Source: RI-283 sp964487925
GTDB taxonomy: Bacteria; Pseudomonadota; Gammaproteobacteria; SZUA-140
DNA: 64,000 nucleotides
Assembly: GCA_964487925.1 (NCBI GenBank)
Contig: CAZASZ010000003.1
Span: 1 to 64,000, forward strand
Reading direction: 5' to 3'
Every line of letters starts with the position of its first letter. Within the stretch, counting starts at the first letter, position 1. The notes under the pieces are model-generated. The model saw only the letters and a program-made list of their open reading frames with translations, was not told where the DNA came from and ran no database searches. Made by a program: the position numbers and the translations under genes. This document shows, one piece after another, positions 12,068-21,681 of the stretch.

Positions 12068-12956
12068 GAATCCGCCCGAGGATGCCCTCGAGCTGATCGA
12101 GATCGTTATACTCAATAATCAGGCGGCCCTTTCCAGACGCCTGATGCTGAAAGCGAACACCCGCCCCCAAGCGCTGAGTAAGGTCGTCTTGGAGTTGCAA
12201 GATATCGGTATCCGTCTCCTTGTGAACCTTGGGCGAGCCACCGAGGCCGATCTGCTCTGCCGCCGCCTTTTCCCTGCGCACGAGCTGCTCGGCCTCACGC
12301 ACCGAAAAACCGCGACTGACGATCTTGCGCGCGATCGCGGGCTGTGCATCGAGGTCAAGTGCAAGCAGCGCGCGGGCGTGGCCCATCTCCAGTTGACGAT
12401 GGGAAAGCATTTCGCGGACATCGGCGTGCAGTTCACCAAGCCTGAGTAGATTGGTCACTGCTGCGCGCGACCGGCCGACGGCCTCGGCGGTCTGCTGATG
12501 GGTCAGACCGAATTCATCTATGAGCCGGCGCAGAGCCCGCGACTCCTCCATGGGATTGAGGTTCTCGCGTTGGATGTTCTCAATCAGCGCCATGGCCAAC
12601 GCGACCTGATCGGTCACGTCACGTATTACGACAGGAACCTCATGCAGCCCTGCCATTTGAGCCGCCCGCCAACGCCGTTCGCCAGCGATGATCTCATAGC
12701 GCTGATCGTCGAGCGCACGCACCACGATCGGCTGCACGACGCCCTGAGCGCGAATCGAAGCGGCCAGGTCCTCAAGGGCCGACGGCTCGATCTCGTCGCG
12801 CGGCTGATAACGGCCACGCTGCATCAAATCGACCGGAAGCGTCGTCAGGCGGTCGGCGGGACCACGCTGTGCGGAGCCGGACCCTTGCCCCTGGTCGCCA
12901 CTCGCTGCCAACAGGGCATCCAGACCACGTCCCAAACCCCTCTTTTTTACCGCCAT
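12063..12956 (-). CDS. parB: chromosome-partitioning protein ParB
   Basis: ParB binds parS sites near the origin, loads by CTP hydrolysis, and works with ParA to segregate chromosomes. The 297 residues show the CTP-binding GERRWRA motif (about 95-101), ENIQRENLNPMEE, then the helix-turn-helix region HQQTAEAVGRSRAAVTN, and a C-terminal dimerisation domain. The N terminus KKRGLGRGLDALL is typical. It follows parA by 59 bases. No parS palindrome was spotted by eye in the locus. Confidence 0.96.
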   Translation of the reverse strand: MAVKKRGLGRGLDALLAASGDQGQGSGSAQRGPADRLTTLPVDLMQRGRYQPRDEIEPSALEDLAASIRAQGVVQPIVVRALDDQRYEIIAGERRWRAAQMAGLHEVPVVIRDVTDQVALAMALIENIQRENLNPMEESRALRRLIDEFGLTHQQTAEAVGRSRAAVTNLLRLGELHADVREMLSHRQLEMGHARALLALDLDAQPAIARKIVSRGFSVREAEQLVRREKAAAEQIGLGGSPKVHKETDTDILQLQDDLTQRLGAGVRFQHQASGKGRLIIEYNDLDQLEGILGRIQ

Positions 12957-13015
12957 GCTTTCATCCTGCCTTCATAGTGTTGGGGAATCTCTGACCGATC
13001 TCGATTTCTCTCGAA

Positions 13016-13816
13016 TTAATCAGCGACACCTAAATTCACAACCGCCGGCTCGATCTCGCGGCGACGACGCAACATCTCACCAGCCAACGCGAGATAGGCC
13101 TGCGCGCCCAGCGAGGATTTATCATAATGCAATACGGGCAGCCCATGGCTGGGCGCCTCGGCCAGCCGAACATTGCGCGGGACTACTGTATTGAACACCT
13201 GTTTGTCGAAATGCGACAACAACTGTCCGGCAACCTCGTTGGCCAAACGATTGCGGCCATCGTACATGGTTCTGAGCAAGCCTTCGATCCTCAGCTCAGG
13301 ATTGACGGAGCCCCTTATCTGTTCGATCGTTTCGAGCAACGCCGACAAACCCTCCAATGCATAGTACTCGCACTGCATCGGGATGATGACGCCGTCCGCC
13401 GCAGTCAAGGCATTGATCGTCAGCATATTCAACGACGGTGGACAGTCGATGAAGATAAATTCGTACTGTGACGCCACTTCGGCAAGGATATGGCCCAGAG
13501 CCCGCTGACCTTCGCCGCGCCGCATGAGTTGCACCTCGGCGGCTGTGAGGTCCCCATTGGCAGGTAACAGGTCAAAGCCACCTTCGACATGGACCAGGGC
13601 CTCGGCAAGATTGGCCTCTCCGAGCAGCACCTCGCAGCTGCCGGCATCCAAATGCCGTTTGTTGACGCCGCATCCCATGGTCGCGTTGCCTTGTGGATCC
13701 ATGTCGACGAGCAGAACCCGCCGTTTCATGGCTGCGAGCGAAGCCGCAAGGTTGACGCAGGTCGTCGTCTTGCCGACGCCGCCCTTCTGGTTCGTGATTG
13801 CGATGATCTCAGCCAT
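13016..13816 (-). CDS. parA: chromosome-partitioning ATPase ParA (Soj)
   Basis: ParA is the Walker-type ATPase that positions ParB-parS complexes on the nucleoid. The 266-residue protein starts MAEIIAITNQKGGVGKTTTC, with the deviant Walker A KGGVGKTT at residues 10-17. Walker B is FIFIDCPPSL. It lies nine bases downstream of rsmG and upstream of parB, as near many origins. It is chromosomal-type rather than plasmid-type, judging by context. Confidence 0.96.
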   Translation of the reverse strand: MAEIIAITNQKGGVGKTTTCVNLAASLAAMKRRVLLVDMDPQGNATMGCGVNKRHLDAGSCEVLLGEANLAEALVHVEGGFDLLPANGDLTAAEVQLMRRGEGQRALGHILAEVASQYEFIFIDCPPSLNMLTINALTAADGVIIPMQCEYYALEGLSALLETIEQIRGSVNPELRIEGLLRTMYDGRNRLANEVAGQLLSHFDKQVFNTVVPRNVRLAEAPSHGLPVLHYDKSSLGAQAYLALAGEMLRRRREIEPAVVNLGVAD

Positions 13817-13825
13817 GTGTTCTCT

Positions 13826-14491
13826 CTATTCCGCGCACTCAGGCGTGCTTATCAAAAGGTGGCGCTCCGCCCCCAGTCCCGGGACGGACAGTGGAACAAT
13901 CTCGATCGTGCGCCCCTTGACCGGCAAGACATCCAACTCATCCCCCGACAGACGCCCCTTCATCATGACGATCCTACCCCGCTCCGACACTAGGTGGCTG
14001 ACGAGACTCAGTATCCGGTCAGCGGCGCTAAAGGCACGGGCAACGACGCAATCGAAGGTTTCCATCGGACGATAATCCTCGATACGGGCATGTTCGGTAC
14101 GGGCATTTCCAAGCCCGAGCTCTGCGATCGCCTGGGTAACGAAGGCCAGCTTTTTACGGTTGCTATCCAGCATGACAATCTCCCACTCGGGATGCATCAT
14201 CGCAAGTAGGATACCCGGAAGCCCTGCCCCCGTCCCAACATCCAGGATACACGGCCCGCGTACATGGGGTTCGATGGCTATGCAATCAAGGGCATGACCA
14301 CGCATCATCTCGCCCGGACCGCTCATTGCCGTCAGATTATAAACCCCATTCCATTTTTCCAGCAGGTGCAGATACTCGGTCACCTGTCGCGCCAACGCGG
14401 CATCGGGCGCCATGCCCATCGCGGCCATGGAATCGCTTAGGGAACCAGCAAGGGATTCCCATGTCTCAGAGTTGTGCATGGGGCGTATCAT
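13826..14491 (-). CDS. rsmG: 16S rRNA (guanine-527-N7)-methyltransferase
   Basis: RsmG methylates G527 of 16S rRNA using S-adenosylmethionine. The 221 residues contain the SAM-binding motif ILDVGTGAGLPGILLA near residues 80-95 and VVARAFSAADRIL further on. Two in-frame ATG codons (14491 and 14479) are possible; neither has a clear ribosome site. In most relatives mnmG lies directly upstream, but here the next gene is the divergent gspD, so the usual mnmG-rsmG pair is broken. Confidence 0.93.
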   Translation of the reverse strand: MIRPMHNSETWESLAGSLSDSMAAMGMAPDAALARQVTEYLHLLEKWNGVYNLTAMSGPGEMMRGHALDCIAIEPHVRGPCILDVGTGAGLPGILLAMMHPEWEIVMLDSNRKKLAFVTQAIAELGLGNARTEHARIEDYRPMETFDCVVARAFSAADRILSLVSHLVSERGRIVMMKGRLSGDELDVLPVKGRTIEIVPLSVPGLGAERHLLISTPECAE

Positions 14492-14798
14492 CGCTGGTCA
14501 TAAGGAAAGGCTCAAGCCCCGCAAACAACTTCTATCACACCATTGGAAACGGCCCCAGTACTTATAACCATCCCATCCGTGCCGTTACACGACATGAACT
14601 GCTGTGTGCAGAGACGCGACCAACGGTTATACTACGCGCGATTTTGGACGCAATTTTGGTGGAGCGGCTGAATCTTACGGGGCTGCGATACACCCGTCAT
14701 CATAAAACTGTAATATTAGCAGGATAGCGTTGTCTCCTCGCCGGAATCGCGACTGTTCGGCTCAAGACACAAACACCAACGGATAAACGACACCGCCA
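14492..14798. promoter_or_regulatory. divergent intergenic region rsmG / gspD
   Basis: These 307 bases must hold promoters for the rsmG-par-atp unit and the gsp operon. A TATACT box at 14628-14633 could serve gspD, but no good -35 box lies 16-18 bases upstream. TGTAATAT at 14709-14716 is another extended -10 candidate. No RNA gene or mnmG remnant was recognised. Confidence 0.3.
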
Positions 14799-16802
14799 AT
14801 GCCTATCGAAACACCTACAGAACAGACCATCCATTCGGCGCCCAGCGCGCGAGCAATGGTCAGGTCCCGTATTGGGACACTGCTTCTGATCTGGTGCCTA
14901 ACAGCATTGAATACGGCCGCGTTGGCTGAACCCATCACGCTGAACCTCAAGGACGCCGACATCGGGGCCGTCATCACGACTGTCGCGGACATCACGGGCA
15001 AGAACTTCATCGTAGACCCGCGAGTCAAGGGCAAAGTCACGATCATCTCGTCGCGACCCATGGACAAAGAGGCGGTCTATCAGGTCTTTCTGTCCCTGCT
15101 GAGCGTCCACGGCTTCTCTGCGGTCGAGAGTGGCAATGTTATCAAGATTCTTCCCGACGCAAATGCCAAGCAGAACGCCCTGCCGGTCCTTGATGATACC
15201 CGCCGCGAGGACAATGATGCCGTCGTGACCCGCATCATCGAGCTGCACAATGTCTCTGCAGCACAGTTGGTCCCGATCTTGAGACCGCTGGTCCCGCAAC
15301 AAGGTCACCTAGCGGCCTATGTACCGGGCAATACCCTGATCATTTCCGACCGCGCCGCCAATATTCAGCGCATCGTAGAGATCATCGAACGCATCGACCT
15401 GCCAAACAATGAAGAGATAGAGATCATCCCGCTCGAGCATGCCTCTGCCACCGATATCGCACGCACACTGACCACGCTGACCCAAAGCAACAAGGGCGCC
15501 GGCAGGCAGGCCAATGTGAGTGAGTCCACGTCGGTCATCATTGCCGATGAACGCACCAACAGCATCCTGTTGGGCGGTAGCAAGTCGGGGCGTTTGCGGT
15601 TGCGCACCCTGATTTCGCATCTCGATACGCCACTCGTCAACGAGGGCAATACACAAGTCATCTATCTACACTATGCGCGTGCAAAGGATCTCGTACCGAT
15701 CCTGACCGGTATCAACACGAGTCTTGAACAACAGGCCAAAGCCAAGGGCGGCGCGGTGGCAAAGGCCAATGACCCGGTCAGCATCCAGGCTGATGAAAGC
15801 ACCAATGCGCTGATCATCACGGCCCCACCCAGCACACTGAGCTCGCTGCAGTCCGTCGTTCGTCAGCTGGATATCCGTCGGGCTCAAGTCCTCGTCGAAT
15901 CGGTTATCGCGGAGGTCCAAGCCAACGCCAACAACGAGCTGGGCATCGAGTGGGTCGTGGACAGCACACCGGGCGGCAACGGGCCGGTTGGGGTCAGCAA
16001 CTTCGGCAACATCGCCGGGGTAGCTTCCGCAGTCGCCACGAAAAACCTGCCCACTCTGCCCATTGGGCTGACCATGGGCATCGGACGGTTCAACTCGGGC
16101 AATATCAATTTTGCGGCCATCCTTCATGCACTCAAGGGCGATGCCTCTACCAATATCCTGTCCACACCCTCGATCATCACGCTCGATAATGAGGAAGCTG
16201 AAATCGTCGTCGGCCAAGAGGTCCCGTTCGTCACCGGATCGTTTACGTCTACCGGCAGCTCGACCTCGCCGACCAACCCATTTCAAACCATCAACCGCAA
16301 GAATGTCGGCCTGACGCTCAAGGTCACGCCCCAGATCAACGAGGGTAACGCCATCAACCTGGCGATCGATCAGTCCATCGACAGCCTGAGCGCGAGTTCG
16401 TTGAACGCCGTCGATCTCGTGACTAACAAGCGTTCTATCAAGACCTCGATCCTGGTCGAGGACGGCCAGATGATCGTACTCGGTGGATTGATCAAAGACG
16501 ACCTCAAAGACACCACACAAAAGGTTCCGTTGCTCGGTGACATCCCAGTACTGGGCTGGCTGTTTACGAGCAAGTCGACAACCAAGGAAAAGACCAACCT
16601 CATGGTATTCCTACGCCCCACGATTATTCGCGACAGCGCGCTCGCGACTCGTATCAGCGATGGCAAATACCGCTATATCCAGGACCTCCAACAGTCCATT
16701 AAAGATCGCGACGACACCATGCTGCCCAAGGAAGAGGCGCCCGTCATCCAGCCGTTGGACGACTATCTGCCGCCGCCCCCGCCGATCGAGGAATCACCGT
16801 AG
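14799..16802 (+). CDS. gspD: type II secretion outer-membrane secretin GspD
   Basis: GspD forms the outer-membrane channel of the type II secretion system. The 667-residue protein has a basic N terminus and a hydrophobic signal segment about residues 28-44. The N0 domain follows (EPITLNLKDADIGAVI, about 45-115), then N1-N3 repeats, then the secretin core (IVVGQEVPFVTGS near 470, and VLGGLIKDD near 566). The C terminus is proline-rich (PPPPP) and ends at residue 667, without an obvious long pilotin-binding extension. It opens the operon; gspC, usually before it, is absent. Confidence 0.97.
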   Translation: MPIETPTEQTIHSAPSARAMVRSRIGTLLLIWCLTALNTAALAEPITLNLKDADIGAVITTVADITGKNFIVDPRVKGKVTIISSRPMDKEAVYQVFLSLLSVHGFSAVESGNVIKILPDANAKQNALPVLDDTRREDNDAVVTRIIELHNVSAAQLVPILRPLVPQQGHLAAYVPGNTLIISDRAANIQRIVEIIERIDLPNNEEIEIIPLEHASATDIARTLTTLTQSNKGAGRQANVSESTSVIIADERTNSILLGGSKSGRLRLRTLISHLDTPLVNEGNTQVIYLHYARAKDLVPILTGINTSLEQQAKAKGGAVAKANDPVSIQADESTNALIITAPPSTLSSLQSVVRQLDIRRAQVLVESVIAEVQANANNELGIEWVVDSTPGGNGPVGVSNFGNIAGVASAVATKNLPTLPIGLTMGIGRFNSGNINFAAILHALKGDASTNILSTPSIITLDNEEAEIVVGQEVPFVTGSFTSTGSSTSPTNPFQTINRKNVGLTLKVTPQINEGNAINLAIDQSIDSLSASSLNAVDLVTNKRSIKTSILVEDGQMIVLGGLIKDDLKDTTQKVPLLGDIPVLGWLFTSKSTTKEKTNLMVFLRPTIIRDSALATRISDGKYRYIQDLQQSIKDRDDTMLPKEEAPVIQPLDDYLPPPPPIEESP

Positions 16803-16825
16803 CGGTGACCGGCGGACAGCAACCC

Positions 16826-18349
16826 ATGTCCATCTCCGACCTCGCGACCGATCAGTCGATACCGATGAACGAAGCGGCGACAACACTGACCATTCCCTTC
16901 GCGTTCGCCAAACGTCACGGTGTGCTCGTAACACCATCGCACGAAGGTCCGCCGACGGTGCTGATGCGTCACGGGTTTTCACCGCTCGCCCTGGCGGAAC
17001 TCGGCCGAAATATCCCGACCGGCTTCAAACTTCGCTGCATCTCTGCGGACGAATTCGATAAGACCTTGCGTTCGGCCTACGAGGACAATAGCAGTCAAAG
17101 CATGGCCATTATGGGTGAGGTCGGTGAAGACATGGACCTCAACAGCATTGCCCAGGCATTGCCCGAACCACAGGATCTGCTCGAAAGCGATGACGACGCG
17201 CCGGTCATCCGGCTCATCAATGCGCTATTCACCGAGGCCGTCAAGGAAAATGCCTCCGATATCCACGTCGAGCCCTTCGAGTCCAGACTGCTCGTCCGTT
17301 TCCGGGTCGATGGCGTCCTCAGAGAGATCCTCGAACCGGCCCGCGTGCTGGCGCCTATCCTTGTCTCTCGAATCAAGGTCATGGCAAAGCTCGATATCGC
17401 CGAAAAACGCCTGCCTCAAGACGGCCGAATCTCGCTACGCATCGCCGGCCGAGCCGTCGACGTCCGCGTCTCGACCATGCCGGCCGGTCATGGTGAGCGC
17501 GTCGTCATGCGTCTACTCGACAAACAGGCGGGGCGTATCGATCTCGAACGACTTGGGATGGCGCCCCATGACCTACGGTCTATCAACGAAGTTATTCAAC
17601 GGCCACACGGCATCATCCTGGTCACAGGCCCAACCGGTTCCGGTAAGACGACCAGCCTCTACGCCATGTTGAGCCGACTCAATAACCACATCAGCAATAT
17701 CATGACGGTTGAGGACCCGATCGAATACTATCTGGACGGTATCAGTCAGACCCAGGTTCAGACCAAGGTCGACATGAGCTTTGCGCGAGGCCTTCGGGCC
17801 ATCCTGCGTCAGGACCCGGACGTCGTCATGGTCGGTGAGATCCGTGACCTCGAGACCGCAGAGATCGCGGTCCAGGCCAGTCTGACGGGTCACCTCGTGC
17901 TGTCGACACTTCACACCAACAGCGCCACCGGCGCCATCGTGCGCATGCGAGACATGGGTGTAGAGGCCTTCCTGCTGTCATCTAGCATCGTCGGCATCAT
18001 CGCCCAGCGCCTGCTCCGGCTGCTCTGCCCCGAATGCAAGACGGCCTATGAACCCAATCGTGAGGATTGCGAGAAACTCAACATCCCGTTCGAGGAAGGC
18101 CGAGCCATCTATCACTCGGTCGGCTGTCCGCATTGCAAGGGGATGGGTTACATCGGCCGGACCGCGATCTTCGAGGTCGTGACGATCAACGACCAGATGC
18201 GTACGATGATCCACGACGGCAGCTCAGAACAGACGCTAGAGGCCGCCGCGCGTCGTCGCGGCCCCGGGATTTACGATGATGGTATGCGCCGCGTCCTGAG
18301 CGGCGAAACCTCGGTCGATGAACTGCTGCGCGTCATCCATGGTGCCTGA
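16826..18349 (+). CDS. gspE: type II secretion ATPase GspE
   Basis: GspE powers pseudopilus assembly at the inner membrane. From ATG 16826 it has 507 residues; a GTG at 16805, three bases after gspD, is an alternative seven codons longer. Walker A GPTGSGKTTS lies near residue 270, the Asp and His boxes follow (RQDPDVVMVGEIRD), and the zinc-binding CPEC (near 400) and CPHC (near 433) pairs are intact. The N-terminal GspL-binding domain is present. Tight spacing to gspF (two bases) indicates one transcript. Confidence 0.97.
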   Translation: MSISDLATDQSIPMNEAATTLTIPFAFAKRHGVLVTPSHEGPPTVLMRHGFSPLALAELGRNIPTGFKLRCISADEFDKTLRSAYEDNSSQSMAIMGEVGEDMDLNSIAQALPEPQDLLESDDDAPVIRLINALFTEAVKENASDIHVEPFESRLLVRFRVDGVLREILEPARVLAPILVSRIKVMAKLDIAEKRLPQDGRISLRIAGRAVDVRVSTMPAGHGERVVMRLLDKQAGRIDLERLGMAPHDLRSINEVIQRPHGIILVTGPTGSGKTTSLYAMLSRLNNHISNIMTVEDPIEYYLDGISQTQVQTKVDMSFARGLRAILRQDPDVVMVGEIRDLETAEIAVQASLTGHLVLSTLHTNSATGAIVRMRDMGVEAFLLSSSIVGIIAQRLLRLLCPECKTAYEPNREDCEKLNIPFEEGRAIYHSVGCPHCKGMGYIGRTAIFEVVTINDQMRTMIHDGSSEQTLEAAARRRGPGIYDDGMRRVLSGETSVDELLRVIHGA

Positions 18350-18351
18350 TC

Positions 18352-19569
18352 ATGGGAGCTTATTCCTACATCGCCCTCGATCAACGTGGGCGCCAACGTA
18401 AGGGAGTTATTGAAGGCGATACACCGCGTCAGATCCGCCAGAAGTTGCGCGATCAGGGGCTTGCCGCAACCTCGTTAATCGAAATCGCCGAACAGGAAAA
18501 GGCCGCCGGCCCCCGGACAGGTCTGGGTAGACGGCCAGCCAACACCGCTGACCTTGCCCTCGTGACGCGCCAACTCGCCACGCTTGTGGGCTCGGGTCTG
18601 CCGCTCGAAGAATCGCTCCGTACAGTCGCGGAACAATGTGAAAGACCCCGACTTAAAGGCATGATCGTCGCTATCCGCTCGCGAATCATGGAGGGTCAGT
18701 CCTTTGCTACGGCGCTCAACGACTTTCCCCGCGTCTTTTCAGATCTCTACCGCGCCACGGTCTCCGCTGGTGAGCAATCGGGACATCTCGAGGGTGTGCT
18801 GGACCGCCTCGCGGACTATACGGAGGAGCACCAGGCTACTCGACAACGAGTCGTGCTATCCCTGATCTACCCTATCCTCGTTCTGGTCGTTGCCATACTG
18901 GTTGTAGCTCTGTTACTGGCCTATGTCGTGCCTCAGGTCGTATCCGTGTTCTCGGACATGGGTCAGGAACTTCCCGCCTTGACACAGGCCATGATCGCGG
19001 CTAGCGACTTCATTCGCGCACAAGGCCTATTTGTACTGGCTTTAACAGTGTCCATCGTTTTGGTCGCTCGAATTCTCCTGCGCCGGCCTCGGATCAAACA
19101 GGCCGTACATCGTTTCTGGCTCGCCATGCCCTTGATCTCCGGTCTCGTCAAGGGCATGAACGCAGCCCGCTTCGCACGCACGCTCAGCATCCTGTCGGCC
19201 AGTGGCGTCCCGGTCCTCGACGCCTTGCACATCGCGGCTCAGGTCGTGACTAATCTGCCGATGCGCAACGCTGTCGATATGGCTGCCCGCCAGGTTCGGG
19301 AAGGGGCCTCGCTCCACGTCTCGCTCGAGCGTAGCGGTTATTTTCCGCCGCTGACCGTGCAGCTCATTGCGAGCGGCGAGGCCAGTGGAAAACTCGATCT
19401 CATGCTTGAGCGCGCGGCCAACAGCCAGGAACGCGAACTCGATGCCTTGATCAAGACCATGACCGGCCTGTTCGGCCCGCTTATGATCCTGGGAATGGGT
19501 GGCATGGTCCTGCTGATCGTGCTCGCTATCCTGATGCCTATCTTCAACCTCAATCAGCTCCTCGTCTAA
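18352..19569 (+). CDS. gspF: type II secretion inner-membrane platform protein GspF
   Basis: GspF is the polytopic core of the inner-membrane platform and contacts GspE and GspL. The 405 residues start MGAYSYIALDQRGRQRKGVIE, with landmarks given for residues 1-20 only. Two cytoplasmic T2SF domains (LVTRQLATLVGSGLPLEESL and FARTLSILSASGVPVLDAL) flank membrane helices near 165-190, 215-235 and 375-400. It sits between gspE and gspG. Confidence 0.96.
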   Translation: MGAYSYIALDQRGRQRKGVIEGDTPRQIRQKLRDQGLAATSLIEIAEQEKAAGPRTGLGRRPANTADLALVTRQLATLVGSGLPLEESLRTVAEQCERPRLKGMIVAIRSRIMEGQSFATALNDFPRVFSDLYRATVSAGEQSGHLEGVLDRLADYTEEHQATRQRVVLSLIYPILVLVVAILVVALLLAYVVPQVVSVFSDMGQELPALTQAMIAASDFIRAQGLFVLALTVSIVLVARILLRRPRIKQAVHRFWLAMPLISGLVKGMNAARFARTLSILSASGVPVLDALHIAAQVVTNLPMRNAVDMAARQVREGASLHVSLERSGYFPPLTVQLIASGEASGKLDLMLERAANSQERELDALIKTMTGLFGPLMILGMGGMVLLIVLAILMPIFNLNQLLV

Positions 19570-19594
19570 CGCAATCTTTCAGAGAGAAATCGCC

Positions 19595-20011
19595 ATGTCA
19601 TTTGTGCAAACACGCGCCACTTCAAGATCCCGAAAACAACGCGGCTTCACGCTGATCGAAGTCCTGGTCGTCGTCGTGATCCTCGGTATCCTCGCCGCCA
19701 TCATCGTCCCGAATATCATGGACAAACCCGGCTTGGCCCGCATCACCAAGGCCAAGTCCGATATCCGTGCGGTCGAGGCCGCCCTGAATATGTACCGTCT
19801 CGATAACCACAACTACCCGACGACCGACGAGGGTCTAGCCAAGCTCGTCGGCAAATACCTGCCGCGCCTGCCGATGGACCCTTGGGACCGGGAATACCTC
19901 TACCTGTATCCGGGTGTGCAATCCGAGGTCGATGTCTATACCCTGGGTCGTGACGGCCAGGAAGGCGGCCAGGATGAAGACGCCGATATCGGCAACTGGG
20001 ACCTCAACTAA
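19595..20011 (+). CDS. gspG: type II secretion major pseudopilin GspG
   Basis: GspG polymerises into the pseudopilus that pushes substrates through GspD. The 138 residues carry a prepilin peptidase site Gly-Phe-Thr-Leu-Ile-Glu near residue 18, with Glu5 of the mature form present, then a hydrophobic helix. The C-terminal part holds the acidic, Tyr- and Asp-rich region (DPWDREYLYLYPG, then DEDADIGNWDLN) typical of the calcium site. The peptidase gene gspO is not in the window and must lie elsewhere. Confidence 0.96.
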   Translation: MSFVQTRATSRSRKQRGFTLIEVLVVVVILGILAAIIVPNIMDKPGLARITKAKSDIRAVEAALNMYRLDNHNYPTTDEGLAKLVGKYLPRLPMDPWDREYLYLYPGVQSEVDVYTLGRDGQEGGQDEDADIGNWDLN

Positions 20012-20032
20012 ACACGGCGGCCGTAGCCCATC

Positions 20033-20593
20033 ATGACCGCCTACTGGACGCTGCCTCACGGCCGGCTGGTCACACCATGGCGCCGGGTACAGAAGGGTTT
20101 CACGCTCCTTGAGGTTCTCGTGGTGGTCTTTATCGTCGGAATCATTTTGAGCGTGGCCGTGATCAGCATCCCTGCCGATAAAGAAAAGGCTCTGCAGACC
20201 GAGGCTGAGCGTATCGACGCTCTGATCGGCCTGGCCCAGCAGGAGGCCATCATCCGCGACCGTGAGCTGGCGCTGGAGGTCAAATCCGATGGCTATCGTT
20301 TCCTGATCCAGGACGAGGCATCGTGGACGCCCATGCCCGACTCGAACTTCAGGCCCAGGTCATTGGAGGAGCCGATGCAGCTTGAGCTCGTCATGGAAGG
20401 CATCCCTCTCCTGACACGCGATGAAGGACAAGACTCGGATGGCGAAGACGACCAAGCGCCGCGGATTTTCATCCTGTCCAGTGGAGAGCTCTCCCAGTTT
20501 ACGATCAGTGTGGCACACCCGGAGGTCCCCGTTGAGTTCCTGATCCACGGTGACATTTCCGGTCGCCACTCCGTGGAGAAAAAGGCCAAATGA
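20033..20593 (+). CDS. gspH: type II secretion minor pseudopilin GspH
   Basis: GspH is a minor pseudopilin of the pseudopilus tip. The 186-residue protein has the cleavage motif Lys-Gly-Phe-Thr-Leu-Leu-Glu near residue 22, a single N-terminal helix, and a beta-rich C-terminal part. Its length and place between gspG and gspI support the assignment. The end overlaps the start of gspI by four bases (ATGA), which suggests coupled translation. Confidence 0.9.
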   Translation: MTAYWTLPHGRLVTPWRRVQKGFTLLEVLVVVFIVGIILSVAVISIPADKEKALQTEAERIDALIGLAQQEAIIRDRELALEVKSDGYRFLIQDEASWTPMPDSNFRPRSLEEPMQLELVMEGIPLLTRDEGQDSDGEDDQAPRIFILSSGELSQFTISVAHPEVPVEFLIHGDISGRHSVEKKAK

Positions 20594-20997
20594 TAGGCCA
20601 CTGGCCCCCGCTGGCCCGCGCCCGCTGCAACGGATTCACGCTGCTCGAAATCATGGTCGCGCTCGCCGTACTGGCCATCGCCCTGGCCGCGATCGTGACC
20701 GAGTCCAGTCAGAACATTAAGAACCTGATACGCCTGCGCGAGCACACTATCGCCCACTGGGTGGCAATGAATCGAATCGCCGAACTCCAGCTCCAACCCG
20801 CGTGGCCCGCGACTGGTCAGGCATCCGGAGTCGTCGAGATGGCCCACGGTAGTTGGCGCTGGGAGACCCGCGTCACGGACACCGACGACGATGCCGTGCG
20901 ACGACTGGACATCGACGTCCTAAAAGACACGCCTCGCAATGATGACGTACTGGAGCATTTGATCTCCTATCTTGGACAACCGATGGTGAACCCCTGA
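20590..20997 (+). CDS. gspI: type II secretion minor pseudopilin GspI
   Basis: GspI initiates assembly of the pseudopilus tip with GspJ and GspK. It has 135 residues. The cleavage site Gly-Phe-Thr-Leu-Leu-Glu lies near residue 15, and the following helix reads IMVALAVLAIALAAIV. The C-terminal domain contains the typical NRIAELQLQ stretch. The start overlaps gspH by four bases and the gene ends two bases before gspJ. Confidence 0.92.
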   Translation: MIGHWPPLARARCNGFTLLEIMVALAVLAIALAAIVTESSQNIKNLIRLREHTIAHWVAMNRIAELQLQPAWPATGQASGVVEMAHGSWRWETRVTDTDDDAVRRLDIDVLKDTPRNDDVLEHLISYLGQPMVNP

Positions 20998-20999
20998 CC

Positions 21000-21680
21000 A
21001 TGGTAGCAACCGTTGTAGGCAAACGTATGCGTGCCCCAAGACGGACGCCGAGCGCAGCTGGTGAATGGGGATTCACGCTGATCGAGCTGCTGGTGGCGCT
21101 GGCAATCTTCGCGATTCTCGCGGTTATGGCCTACCGCGGGCTGGATGTAGTCCTGACCACGGACCAGGTGGGTCAGGCCCAGGCCAAGCGGCTTGCGCGC
21201 CTGCAAACCGCCTATCGGCTCGTGGGTAGAGATGTCGAACAAATTGTGGCCCGTTCCATACGTGACCAGTTCGGCGACAGACAGCCGGCGCTCATCGGCG
21301 ATTCCAGCACAATCGAAATGTCCCGAATCGGCTGGAGAAACCCCGCGCACTTGCCGCGAAGCCGGATTCAACGGGTCGGCTATCAGCTTACAGAGGACAA
21401 CCTGCTCCGGTCGAGTTGGGGTGTCCTCGATCGTGCCCAGGATACGGAACCGACCGGATCGGAGGTCCTGAATGATATCGATGAACTCGGCTTTCGTTAC
21501 TTCGACTTAGAGCAAGGATGGCAAACCCACTGGCCACTCGACAATGAGGATGCCTCCCGACTGGTCCTACCCGCGGCCGTTGAGGTGACGCTTACCTTGA
21601 AGGACTTTGGCAACATCGTGTGGCTCTTCCGTGTCCCTTCCGGCAGCGTTCCGACGCCGACCAACAATGGTAGCAACTAA
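21000..21680 (+). CDS. gspJ: type II secretion minor pseudopilin GspJ
   Basis: GspJ is a minor pseudopilin of the tip complex. The 226 residues include a 23-residue basic leader, the cleavage site Gly-Phe-Thr-Leu-Ile-Glu, and a hydrophobic helix (LLVALAIFAILAVMAYRG). The C-terminal domain contains AYRLVGRDVEQIVAR, characteristic of GspJ. Its ATG is two bases downstream of gspI. Confidence 0.92.
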   Translation: MVATVVGKRMRAPRRTPSAAGEWGFTLIELLVALAIFAILAVMAYRGLDVVLTTDQVGQAQAKRLARLQTAYRLVGRDVEQIVARSIRDQFGDRQPALIGDSSTIEMSRIGWRNPAHLPRSRIQRVGYQLTEDNLLRSSWGVLDRAQDTEPTGSEVLNDIDELGFRYFDLEQGWQTHWPLDNEDASRLVLPAAVEVTLTLKDFGNIVWLFRVPSGSVPTPTNNGSN

Positions 21681-21681
21681 T

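Noticed and set aside
15666..16520. Open frame of 284 codons on the minus strand opposite gspD
   Set aside because: It lies wholly within the secretin gene, its composition mirrors that gene, and it has no ribosome site or domain.
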